Shown in pieces: positions 1 through 10,345 of a stretch of 64,000 nt of DNA; position 1 is the first letter of the stretch; every line of letters begins with the position of its first letter. Made by a program: the position numbers and the translations under genes. The stretch lies in assembly GCF_963576675.1 (NCBI RefSeq), contig NC_088919.1, forward strand, positions 61,214,578-61,278,577, written 5' to 3'. The notes beneath the pieces were generated by a model. That model was given only the letters and a program-made list of their open reading frames with translations, was not told the DNA's origin and made no database searches. The DNA is from Euphorbia lathyris (Eukaryota > Streptophyta > Magnoliopsida > Malpighiales > Euphorbiaceae).

Positions 1-305
1 ATTACGCGATTGCTAAGAGGCGTTCGAGATGCTCGAGAAGCCTTGGAATAACGATCTGCGTTATTGAGCGAGGACCCTATCGGGTAGCTCGTGTTCTGGG
101 CAATTGATAATAACATGGGGTTGATTACGCGATTGCTAAGAGGCATTCGAGATGCTCGAGAAGCCTTGGAATAACGATCTGCGTTATTGAGCGAGGACCC
201 TATCGGGTAGCTCGTGTGCTGGGCAATTGGTAATAACATGGGGTTAATTACGCGATTGCTAAGAGGTGGATTGAGATGCTTGAGAAGCCTTGGAATAATC
301 GCTTC
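1..305 (-). repeat. 123-bp tandem repeat, about 2.5 copies
   Basis: The string ATTACGCGATTGCTAAGAGG starts at 1 and 124, and its first 20 bases recur with changes at 247, so the period is exactly 123 bp. Copies 1 and 2 differ at only a few positions; copy 3 is diverged and breaks off near 300. The array lies just beyond the integrase end of the minus-strand Ty3 element, that is in its 3' untranslated region. Tandem repeats in this position are known from Tat/Retand-type elements. The left end is cut by the window, so the copy number is a minimum. Confidence 0.9.
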
Positions 306-336
306 GACTTGTATTACTATTGATGAGTTACATGAG

Positions 337-1320
337 CTATTGATAATATTTCTTCAATGTTTGGATGTTCCAACTATTGTCGAAAACCATTCCGTCTAAT
401 AAGGCGATTCTGTAGGACCCGTTATGCAGGACCGTGTCGATCTTGTAAGGCCCTTCCTATGTCTGTCCAAGCTTTCCCTTGGCGAGCGGAGATTGAGCGG
501 CGGCCGCATCTCGGAGCACGAGGTCCCCTACTTGGAACGTGCGGGGTCGCACCCGCTTGTTGTGATATCGCGCCAAGCTTTGCTTATGGGCCGTGATGTG
601 GAGCAGGGCGTTGAGACACTCTTCTTCCAGTCGTTCTCCAGCCTCGAGAAGCTCCGCGTTGTTGTCAGCTTGATCGAAAGTGATATGTCGAGGAGAACGA
701 AGGATGACTTCGGAAGGTGCCATGGCTTCTGCTCCGTAGGTTAAGAAGAAGGGAGTTCGTCCTGTGCCGGAGTGCGGGGTTATGCGATATGACCACAATA
801 CCGCTGGGATCTGGTCGGGCCATGCTTGTCCCTTGTCAAAGAGGCGTGCTTTTATTCCGTGCAGGATCGTTCGGTTGCTTACTTCAGTGAGCCCGTTGCT
901 TTGGGGATGCGCAACTGAGGTGTAGCGACCCTTTATGCCCCATTCGGTGAAGAAATCGCAAAATTGAGAGCAGTCAAACTGTCGCCCATTATCTGTGATG
1001 AAAGAATGAGGAACTCCGAATCGGTATATTATTGTTCGCTTGAGGAAGTTTATAACATTGTCGGCGGTTATCTTGGCGATAGCCTCTGCTTCAATCCACT
1101 TCGTGAAGTGATCGACTGCTACCACCACGAAAGACTTTTGTGCTAAAGCTATCGGAAAAGGTCCGAGTAGATCAATTCCCCATACGGCAAAAGGCCAGGG
1201 TGTAATAATGCTTTTGAGGGGAGCCGCCGGTGCGTGATGAGTATTTGCATGGACTTGACATGCCTGGCATTTGCACACTAGACTGACTGCATCGGAATCC
1301 ATGGTTTGCCAGTAAAGTCC
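337..1320 (-). pseudogene. Ty3 integrase, broken by stop codons
   Basis: This encodes the zinc-binding H-H-C-C region (CKCQACQ), then the catalytic core with D in WGIDLLGPFP, D in ITDNGRQF and E in SNGLTEVSNRT, so the DDE triad is present. The C-terminal part continues in the same frame after a TAG at 457-459 and ends at a natural TAG at 337-339. A further TAG at 1321-1323 separates it from the RNase H region. The enzyme would have inserted the element's cDNA into the genome. Both internal stops are single-base changes in an otherwise well-kept frame. Confidence 0.88.
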
Positions 1321-2304
1321 CTACAACCGGGCCTTCTTTACGATGGACCGAGCGCCCTGATGCGAGCTGCATATGCCCTGGTGTATCTCTTTTAGATAGT
1401 GATCACCTTCTTCCTCGGATATGCAATGTAACCAAGGGTGCTTCGGCGACTTTCCATATAGTAGGCTATCATACATTGCGTACCGCCAGGATCGCCGAAC
1501 CACGAGGGATGCCTGCGTATGATCCTCGGGCAGGGCTCCATTTTCTAGGTACTTGATTATCGGACCTCTCCAGCCGTTCGCTGCTGCATCTGCCGTGTCG
1601 ATCTGCAAAGAGCATTGTGTGTTGATAGCTGGTGCCGCAGCGGTTTCTATCAGGGTATGCGGGTCACTTGACTGCTCGCCTCCTGCGAGGGCGGAAATGG
1701 CATCCGCCTTTTCATTTTCCTTTCGTGGTACGAGCGTAAGGATGAAGGTCACTCCCTTGTTCTTGAGATCCTCGAGCAGGGATTCGGCGAGTTCCAAGTA
1801 TTGACACATTATCGGGTCTTTTGCTTTGTAAGAGCCGCTGACGTGGCTGGTGACGAGTTTGGAGTCTGAGTACATTGTCAGGTGCCCTGTTACCATTGTT
1901 TTGGCTAGCCGAAGGGCCGCAATCAAGGCCTCATATTCCGCTTGATTGTTTGTGGTTGGAAAGTCGAGTCGAACAGCGTATCGTAGGCAGGGGTTATTAG
2001 GTCCCTGAATGGCGATGCCTGCGCCTGCCCGCCCTGGGCCGCAGGAACCGTCCACACTCATGGTCCATAGGTCGCTATTGTGAGCTTTTACTTTTGTGGG
2101 GTTGCTGGTTGATGACCCGGTGAATTCGATAATGAAATCGGATAGCACTTGAGCTTTGATCGTAGTTCGGGGCTCAAAGCGTACATCAAATTGCGACAGT
2201 CGGACAGACCAGTTGGTGATGCGACCGGAGACCTCTAGTTTCTGGACTGCCTTCTTGAGAGGATAATTTGTCTTGACCATAATCGTATGTGCTTGGAAAT
2301 ATGG
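1321..2304 (-). pseudogene. Second RNase H-like domain (aRH) of the Ty3 pol
   Basis: The frame contains SVDGSCGPGRAGAGIAI, then the N-N-Q-A-E-Y-E-A block and YSDSKLV, the usual order of acidic residues in the plant-type extra RNase H of Tat elements. It continues in frame from the reverse transcriptase/RNase H region across a TAG at 2305-2307 and into integrase across the TAG at 1321-1323. The domain is thought to help degrade the RNA strand during reverse transcription. It is unable to be made as one polyprotein because of the flanking stops. Confidence 0.82.
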
Positions 2305-3420
2305 CTAGAGGCGCTCGGATGCTTGTGTAATGGCGAACAGAGCCTTCTCAACCTCGGAGTACCGGATTTCAGCTCCCTTGAGCACCTTGCTCAAAAAGTA
2401 AATTGGATAGAGCTTCGTACCCTCCTCTTGAGTTAGAACCACTGCCACAGTTTCATCGGCGATAGTAAAGTATAGTTGGATGTCCCGTCCCTGCTTTGGT
2501 ACTGACAGTAGGGGCGGTGTGGCGAGGAAAGTTTTGATGGCGTTGAATGCCGCCTGACAGTCCGTAGACCATTTGAAGGGATGCTCCTTTTTTATTGCCT
2601 TGTAAAAAGGCAAACAACGCTGTGCCGAGCAGGAGATGAACCGCCCCAAGGCGATAACCCTTTCGTTGAGTCTCTGAACCCCCTGTAAATTGTGTGGTGC
2701 TTTCATTTCTAAAATTGCCTCGATCTTCGCGGGATTCGGCTCAATACCCTTCTCCGAGACCACACAACCAAGGAACTTACCGCTGTGGATGCCGAAGAAA
2801 CATTTCTCCGGGTTTAGTTTGAGGTTGTATTCCCTGAAAATTTTAAACACTTCCGATAAGTCACGCGGGTGGTCGCTCTCATCAGTGCTTAGGACGAATA
2901 TGTCATCGATGTATACTTGTACCATTTTACCGATGAGGTGAGCGAACATCTTGTCTATCAGTCGCTGATATGTGGCCCCTGCGTTCTTCAAGCCGAAAGG
3001 CATTACGTTATAGCAATAAGTGACTTCATGCGTTATGAAGGAGGTCTTCTTAGCGTCGGCTGGGTCTAGAGGTATCTGCTGAAAACCAGCTATGGCGTCA
3101 AACTGCGACAGGATTTTGCGTCCGTCTGTCTGGTCGAGAAGCTGGTCTATGTTAGGCAGAGTGTAAGAATCTTTGGGGCACGCTTTATTAACATCGGTAA
3201 AGTCTACACACATGCGGTACTTCCCACTGGCTTTCTTTATAAGTACAACATTAGAAAGCCAATCCAGATAGTGGACCTCTCGAATAAACTTTACAGCTAA
3301 AAGTTTTTCGATCTCTGCCTTGACAGCCGCCTGTTTGTCCTTTGCTTGCACCCGTTTCTTCTACTTCAGTGGCTCTACAGAAGGGTCGATATTCAACTTG
3401 TGGGTTGCTTGCTCGGGGCG
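2305..3420 (-). pseudogene. Ty3 reverse transcriptase and first RNase H
   Basis: The reverse transcriptase blocks are easily read: CVDFTDVNKACPKD, then MPFGLKNAGATYQR, then the catalytic YIDD within QVYIDDIFVLS, then NPEKCFFG. The first RNase H follows (YPIYFLSKVLKGAE). Upstream, the frame runs through a TAG at 3361-3363 to about 3415, where a one-base shift connects it to the protease frame. Catalytic residues are kept; the inactivation is by nonsense and frameshift changes. Confidence 0.87.
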
Positions 3421-4110
3421 AAACGCCTGTGATGTCCTCGGTGCACCAAGTGAAGACGTCCCAATGTTCAGCTAGAACGGCCTTTATTTCGTCGGCCAGC
3501 GGAGGTAGGAGCTTGGTCCCGATCTTCAGTGTCTTGTTCTCCCCGACTGGGCAGTCGTTGATTGGTTCAATTAGCGTGGGATTGTACCCCCTCATATCCA
3601 TCAGGCCATCCTCAAGATAGAGTGTCGTCCGGGGTTGAGTCGTCTCCCATTGCAACTTCTTGGCCAAGATGCGGTCTCTTTGGATGGTGATTTTGCCGCT
3701 ACGATGTGGTAGGGTCAAGCACAGGTCGGAGATGTCAATCGTAGCTTTGAGGTTAGCCAGCAGAGGTCTTCCGATAATGGCGTTATAGGCTAAGGGGATG
3801 TCCACCACCACCCATTCGGCGGTGCCCTCTACTTGCTCATCGCTACCGACGAGGATCGTTGGCAAGGAAATGACTCCCTTCACGGGGACTTCTATTTCTG
3901 ACAATCCCACCAGGGGAAAGGTTCCGGCGCGGAGGGCCGTGTGAGTATTTTTCATAGCACGGAGCGCTTTCTAGGTAAGAAGATTTACCGAGCTTCCCGT
4001 GTCCACTAGTACCCGGTGTACCTTAAAGCCGGCGATGTTAATAGTGACCACGAGTGCCTCCGAATGGTGGTCCGGAGTGGTGGCTGTAGTATCAGGGTCT
4101 GATCAGCTGC
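3416..4110 (-). pseudogene. Ty3 aspartic protease and linker
   Basis: The minus strand shows the aspartic protease active site D-T-G-S-S near 4000-4010, preceded by hydrophobic strand residues, and further on the second conserved block IIGRPLL (about 3760-3780). A TAG near 3972 interrupts the frame just after the active site. The protease would cleave the gag-pol polyprotein. The frame is lost at about 3415 by a one-base shift before reverse transcriptase. Confidence 0.78.
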
Positions 4111-4278
4111 TTTTCTCTTTCACGAGCTCTCTGGGTGCGGACAGAGCGCCAGTGCTCCCTCTCTTATGACATGGATTTCACCGTGGAACCTTGGTCGCTT
4201 TGCCTCATCTGCTCGGCCAGCATCACGCTGCTTTGGGCTTTGCTCTTTCTGCCTAATGGGTCTTGGCGGGGCACCTTG

Positions 4279-5690
4279 TTATGTGATCCGCTCGATTTCT
4301 TTCTGTAGTTGATAACAGTTCTCCGTGGAGTGTCCGGAGGATTTTTGGTACTTGCAGTATTCCTTCTCGACGCGGGTCTTCCCTTTGTCTGCCGGTGGAG
4401 TCAGGTGTGTGTATCGCCGAGGCTGGCTCTGAGTAGCATAGTGCACCTCCTTTCCTCGGGACCGGTCTCCCCTGCGTTCTGAGTTTGTCTGCTCTATTCG
4501 CGCAGGAAAATGCATAGGGGCCTCCCTACGTGCCCGTCCTCCGTCTCGTGCCTCCCCGGTTAGTCTGCTTTTCTCTTCTTTCCGCGAGTCTCCTCTACCT
4601 TTGTCTTTCTCTGATTCTTCGTACCCTGCTGGCCGATCACAGTCGTCGTAGCGGACGAAGGTCTGCGCCATGGTCATGAGCTCCTCGAAAGATCAGGGCA
4701 TCTTCCTGAAGCACTTTTGTTTAAGGGGCTCGCACGAGGTGCCTTTTGCGAGGGCGTCATGGGCTACCTCTAGATTGAGGCCTTTGACCTGAGAGGCCAT
4801 ATGGTGGAATCTGGAGAGGAAATTGCGCAATGGTTCGATTGTTCGCTACTTGAGCCCATTGAGGTTCAAGCTGATCTTCCTTATATTTGCTGCTGCGGCG
4901 AATCTAGAGAGAAAGAGATCTTTTAATAGGTCGAAGGAATCGATGGATTCGGGAGCCAGTCCTCGATACCATTCTTGCGCACTCGCAGAAAGCGTAGTGG
5001 GGAAAACTTTGCACATGATGTCTTCGTCCTTGGAGTAGAGGTTGATGGTGCTCATGAAGGAAGCCACGTGATCATTAGGGTCCTCGGTTCCCGAATATTG
5101 AGATAGTCGCGGGGCTTTCCAGTCGCGAGGGAACCTCGTTTCGATGATCCTTTGCACCAGCGGGGTTTTGTTGGAGGTGATGCTTCCTCCCATTACTCCC
5201 CCGAGCGCCCTCTTGTCTAGAAATCGCTGGATTTTCTGCTCCAGTAAGTCCTCACCGCCGACAGTTGTCGGTCCTCCGGATGCGGCGCCACTCGCCCCTA
5301 GTGCAGTCGCGGTGGGCTCGAGTTGCCTTTCGGGGGCGCCTCCGGGGCCGCCGATCTGTTCGCGCCAGTGCCAGATTGCCGCGGCATTGCGGCCTCCTTG
5401 AGATATTGCCAAATTTTAGCGTTCTCCTCCTGCAGGTTTTGTTGCTGCTCCATGATCTTCATCTGAGCCGCCGTGTGAATGGCTTGTGTCGTCTGAAAAC
5501 CCCGTATGGCGCTGAGGAGTTGCGCAGTGTTGTACGCCCCTTCTTCCTCGGGATCTTCTTCCTCCATTAGTGGAGCCAGGTTCCTGGGAGAAATGGGGGT
5601 GGATAGCGCAGGATGCGCCTTGCCGGTCATTGAACTGGTTGCCGCGACGCTTGGTACTCCGGCAGGTGTGAGCTCAGTTGGTGTCTGCAT
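4279..5690 (-). pseudogene. Ty3 gag (capsid and zinc knuckle), broken
   Basis: The start at 5690 gives a protein with a glutamine-rich coiled segment (IMEQQQNLQEENAKIW), then a capsid-like region (WYRGLAPESIDSFDLLKDLFLSRF) and a CCHC-like knuckle (CKYQKSSGHSTENC, about 4300-4345). One frameshift lies between 5300 and 5400, and stops interrupt the frame at 4846-4848 (TAG) and near 4695 (TGA). Gag packages the element RNA in virus-like particles. The start is the first ATG after the primer-binding site. Confidence 0.8.
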
Positions 5691-5724
5691 CTTGTTGAAT
5701 ATTTCAAAAAAAAATCACTCGTAG

Positions 5725-5742
5725 TCCACCTTCACCGCACCA
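5725..5742 (-). promoter_or_regulatory. Primer-binding site resembling tRNA-Phe 3' end
   Basis: On the minus strand this reads TGGTGCGGTGAAGGTGGA. It begins with TGG, as expected for pairing with a tRNA CCA end, and by my recollection of plant tRNA-Phe it mismatches that tRNA at only two internal positions. The same site recurs in the two other Ty3 elements of this window. Confidence 0.75.
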
Positions 5743-5744
5743 AA

Positions 5745-6045
5745 TAATTAGGGAGTGTGCTACAGTGATTCGATCAGTCTTGGGGGATCCTCGTGGCTCC
5801 TGATAATCGTCTCTGTGCGGAGAGCGGTCCCTGTGTACACTCCGACGATCAAGACAGTTAGATATCCAAGGAGACTATCAAAGAAAATATTCGAAGAGTA
5901 ATGGGGTTACCCGATAGTGTGGGCAGGATGATCCAATCTCTCTTCTCCTTTCCCTGCTAGGGGTATTTATAGGAACCTGGGGTGGCGTCCTGGGCCTAGC
6001 TTCTTGGGCCCTTAGGCCTTATGATCTTCCGAATCACTATATGCC
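5745..6045 (-). repeat. Probable 5' LTR of the first Ty3 element
   Basis: The stretch lies immediately upstream of the primer-binding site in element orientation. On the minus strand it holds a TATA box (CTATAAATACCCC, about 5962-5974), a suitable promoter for the element RNA. The exact ends cannot be fixed, because the partner LTR is outside the window and no target duplication can be compared. Confidence 0.55.
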
Positions 6046-6518
6046 TTAAGTTAGTGTTTGGAAAATAATTTTCGGTATTTGGCTAAAATATCGGAAAATA
6101 TTTTCCAGTGTTGTAGCCAAATATACGAAAATAATTTATTTTTCTACACAATATTTTTCCATGCACAACATTTTTTCTGCAAACAAACGAGAACTAAGTT
6201 ACTAAATATTTTTTATGCTAAATTTCTTTTAGATTCCTATTCTTTCTTCCTATTATTCTTTTGTTATGAGGATATTCTGCACACAGTAGAATTCGATCAA
6301 GTTCGTTATTATAACCCGAGTCCGATCAAGTTCGTTATGTGTAGATTCATCGGGTATTCTAGAATGTATTTTTCTCTCAACATAAATGTAGCTACCCGAT
6401 CTAGAATAAGGAATAGCGATGGAGCGATCTTAAAGAATATCAATTGACGCAATAATAAACTAAATCTCATATTAAAAATAAAAAATATACATTAGCAAAA
6501 TGTAATTTTAGTATATTT
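6046..6518. other. AT-rich DNA, no gene recognised
   Basis: This stretch is AT-rich with no intact ORF resembling a known protein. A GGAAAATATTTTCC-like inverted motif near 6090-6105 suggests a small repeat remnant, but I could not define its ends. Confidence 0.5.
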
Positions 6519-6521
6519 AGA

Positions 6522-6902
6522 TTGATTCGAGATCACAATGGTTCATGGTTGGGGGAGTTTGCAATGAACATCCGTATTTGTACGGCAGTCTTAACAGAAC
6601 TATGGGACCTCTATTTTGGACTTGTGCTCGTCTGGGATAAGGGCTATGGAAAGGTGGTCTTTGAGCTGGACTCGAGGTTAGTTCTGCTGTTTATGAATAA
6701 TTCGATAGGAATTAATCATCCGCTATCTTGGCTCATTTTCAAGTGCGTGGAGTTTCGGGACAAGGCTTGGGATATCCGGTTTGTCCATACTTATAGGGAA
6801 GAGAATCAAGCCACTGACTGGCTGACGAATTACGCAAGTGCACTCTCATTGGGCTATCATGAGTGTGGCAGGCTTCCAGGATATACTCTTTGTGGACAAT
6901 AG
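6522..6902 (+). pseudogene. LINE RNase H domain fragment
   Basis: The 126-residue frame carries the RNase H order seen in plant L1 elements: IRDHNGSW, then AVLTELWDLYFGL (helix with the catalytic E), then FELDSRLVL (catalytic D) and, near the end, REENQATDWLTNYA. The first catalytic strand is missing because of 5' truncation. This is only the last domain of a LINE ORF2 and cannot work alone. It ends at a natural TAG, followed by the LINE 3' UTR. Confidence 0.82.
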
Positions 6903-7016
6903 TGGCCGAGCACTATCACGAAGAGTTCTAGTTACATATTTATCAGTTTCTACTTCCTATTTATTTTTTTCATTTTTCCCTTTTCTGCTCGGGCTTCTAG
7001 TCTTCCAACTCTACAA

Positions 7017-7722
7017 CAACAACAACAAAGCCGTCCCGAAATGATTCGGGGTCGGCTAACATGAACCATCATATAAAACCGTGAAATCAAGTCGTGTCAG
7101 CGATACAAATTCCCTCCCTCCACTCCGTCCTATCCACTACCATATTTTCCTCAATTCCCAGTAAACTCATATCACTCTCGATCACCCTCCTCCAAGTTTG
7201 CTTAGGTGTTTCCCTACCCCTCATCACTACATCCCTTTGCCACTCTTCGGTTCTCCTAACCGGCGCATCAAGCGCTCTACGTCTCACATGGCCAAACCAC
7301 CTTAGTCGGTTTTCTCTCATTTTATTCTCAATAAATGTGACCCCTACTTTTGTCCTAATTATTTCATTACTCACCCGATCCTTTCTCGTATGACCACACA
7401 TCCATCTCAACATACGCATCTCCGCCACCAACATCTTATGGATGTGACAGTGTTTTACTGCCCAACACTCCGTAACATATAACAATGCTGGTCTAATTGC
7501 CGTGCGGTAGAATTTTCCCTTCAATCTATTAGGCATGCCGGGGTCACAAAAGAAACTCGTAGCACTCTTCCACTTCGACCAACCAGCTTTAATCTTATAA
7601 GCAACATTTCCATCTACTTCTCCATTCGTTTTGGATAATAGATCCTAAATACCGGAAGCAATCCAAGGCCTGAACAACTCTCCCATCTAGGGTGATTGTC
7701 CCTGCCTCCCTACTCCTATAGC
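7017..7722 (-). mobile_element. 5'-truncated RTE-type LINE, 3' end fragment
   Basis: The minus-strand frame 7087-7536 encodes the C-terminal end of an RTE-clade reverse transcriptase (ECWAVK, MRMLRWMCGHTRKD, ENRLRWFGHV). Downstream the element ends in a short TTG repeat (plus-strand ACAACAACAAC at 7013-7024), the typical RTE tail. A 15-bp target duplication flanks it exactly, proving insertion into the 3' end of the L1 copy. The 5' part of the enzyme, including its catalytic core, is absent. Confidence 0.85.
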
Positions 7723-7752
7723 CTTCCAACTCTACAAAAAAAAAAAAAAAAA

Positions 7753-8003
7753 GTATATGTAGACGTATTTTACAACTGTGAGTCTGTGAGACCCAATAAA
7801 TTAGATTTGAATTAAAGCTGGAAGTTTGTTACAATAAATTAATCTAATTAATAGTGACGATTACAAAATCAATCTAATCATCATATCTATTTAGCTAGAA
7901 ACTCTATCGTGCATCGTGACCGCTAGTGGTCTCTGATGCTACGTCATCATTTGAGTGGAAGAGACCAGTACTGATCCCGATCCACAATAGAAATTTTCCG
8001 AGA
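7753..8003. other. Short 3' flank of the transporter gene
   Basis: This stretch lies between the LINE poly(A) tail and the transporter stop codon and probably includes the transporter 3' UTR. I did not find a clear AATAAA on the minus strand and no other feature is visible. Confidence 0.4.
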
Positions 8004-9962
8004 TCAAGCTAAGGGCTCATATGTAATTACTGAATTTTCAGCACTAAGCACTTGATATTCTACATTCTCTAGAGCTGGTGCAGTATCAGGATCCTTCTCA
8101 CTGTAAAAAGAAAACAGATAAACTTATAAATTAATTAGGCTAAATACATAATTAAGCTATTAAATTTTTAGAGTTTTAAAAATTGAATTTTTTATCATTT
8201 ATGTTTCTAGATTAAACCCTAAACTTTAATTTCACATACATTAAACCCTCGATCAAAGGCTTAATTCTTATTTTGACATTTATTTACTTCATCATCTTAT
8301 TATTTTTAAAATAATAATTAATTAATTTTTTCAATTTTTTTTCTCTAAAATTTGAATAAATATAAGTTCAAGGATTAAAATATTGAAATGAAAATAGAAA
8401 ACCATAAAAATGATTGTGATTTTTACTTTAAATAATATTATTTCAATTAATTGAATTTAGAATTACACTTTTAAACTAATATATAAAAAAGAATAATAAA
8501 CAATGTATTAGAAAAATTCTACCAATGTAAATATCGTACGTCATATACAAGCATCTTATATTAGCAAACTTATAATAATGAGTATTTCCAATTCATGCTC
8601 TTTTTTTTTTTTTTTTTTTGTAAAACTTATATTAAACCGTAATATTTCTTAATTAAACCTCTGATCTTTAATTTTCGCACGTAGTTAGCCTTTTACTAAT
8701 GGTTTAGTTAAGAAAGTCATTACTGTGAGGCTTAATGTATATGAAAATTAAAGTTTTAATTGGCTTAATATAGAAAATTAAATGATCAATTTAAAACCCT
8801 AAAATATTTAGGGCTTAATAATACGTTTAGCCAATAAATTACGAGATACGTACGTTGTTGAATAGACGATTAGTCCAACTGCTACAACCGCAAAAGCAAC
8901 AAAGTATAACCAATCAACCTGCGAATCCAAACAGTAAAATCCGAACCAAATCAATTTTAACTGCGCGGCGTGATGTGATATAATGTAGTATTAGGGATGT
9001 AAACGGGGCGAGATAGGGCGGGGATTGCATTCCCATCCACGCTCCCCGACCTATCAGGAATCCTCGCCCTGTTTACATCCCTATGTAGTATCTTCTAATT
9101 ACCTCTTGGTGGTAAAACAATATGCGAAAAACAACTGCCCACATATCTGCCGTCAGGATAGAGAGATTGAACATTGTGGCTCCGCCCAACTGTATGCACA
9201 AAACATCAATTCTTCGTGTCGGATTTTCAGAACACCAAGAAAAATCTCTAATTAGTTTTTTTTTTTTGTTTAGACCATATGTATGAGATAATTCTGATTA
9301 GGATTTAATTAGAGCTAAGGTCCCTCATCCTTTCCCGTTAGGTTCTTTCCTACAAACTTAGTGTGCGTTGTCAACCGAGTTACAATCCGTAGGTAAAAAT
9401 CCCTAATTACTACAGTAACAAGAGCAACAGTTTGACAAATTCTGTAACAGTAAAGAAATGTACCTTGAGAACAAAAGGGGAAATGGTATAGAACAAAAAT
9501 AGTGACACAGTGTAGCCTGCAAGAGCTAATACCTGAAACACAAAACATATTCGATTTAATCTTATTTAGAGTTCGTATATTAAGCGCCTGGTTCTGGTTT
9601 TCCATATCAATTGGAGGACTCCAATTCATATTTGGATACGTGTATTGTGATCCCATATATGTGGATCCTTATTACACTTGTCAAAATATGTGTGGAAGAA
9701 AGAATCGGGTGCTTCTAATAATTTCTCCCTTATTTGACCTTGTAGTATCCAAAATCTTGTTATTTGTCCCTAAACCTGTTCACGGGTCCGGATACCCGTT
9801 TGGATCCCCCAAACCCGTGTCCCTTAGGCCGGGCCTGGACAAAAAAATCTGTCCTTAGGTCTAGCCCGGCCCAGGCCTGTTAAAGCCCACCTATATTTTG
9901 TCGGGCTTGGGAGTTATAAAAATAGCACGGGCGACCCAGTCTGGCCCACCTATAATTAATAA

Positions 9963-10004
<42 letters not shown>

Positions 10005-10299
10005 AAAATTACACAGAAATTCATATTTTAAAAACTATTTATAATTATATCAAGTCATAATTTTGGATTATGTCAAACTAGTAAAATCAGTACTTTTAAT
10101 ATATTTTAAGGATTAAAATTTATAAATTAGAAGTCTAGAATATATTTTATAAAGTTTATGATTTATGAATTGGAGTCTAAAATTTTTAAATTATGGTGTA
10201 AAATCATATTATATAGAAAATAATAACATATTAAGAATTAAGTTTGGTGATATGACTTAATTGTAATTTTTGTACTTAATTATCACATTCATGTAATTG

Positions 10300-10345
<46 letters not shown>

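Larger units (their letters stand above)
1..6045 (-). mobile_element. Degenerate Ty3/gypsy LTR retrotransposon (Tat-like), 5' part
   Basis: Reading right to left one finds a candidate 5' LTR, a primer-binding site (5725-5742), gag, protease, reverse transcriptase, RNase H, a second RNase H-like domain, integrase and a tandem-repeat 3' UTR. A second RNase H after the normal one is typical of the Tat lineage. At least six in-frame stops and two frameshifts are visible, so the copy is dead. The 3' LTR lies outside the window. The right edge is approximate because only one LTR is visible. Confidence 0.9.
6519..7752 (+). mobile_element. 5'-truncated L1-type LINE with poly(A) tail, interrupted by an RTE LINE
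   Basis: The left part (6522-6902) encodes a LINE RNase H domain. The element ends in an A-run at 7736-7752. Between them an RTE-type LINE has inserted and duplicated the target CTTCCAACTCTACAA, present at 7002-7016 and 7723-7737, the second copy touching the A-run. Sequence before the left edge (GTATATTTAG) resembles that after the A-run (GTATATGTAG), a possible but imperfect target duplication of the L1 itself. Confidence 0.8.

Noticed and set aside
7740..7752. Poly(A) as part of the transporter 3' end
   Set aside because: The transporter is on the minus strand; this A-run is the tail of the plus-strand L1 copy.
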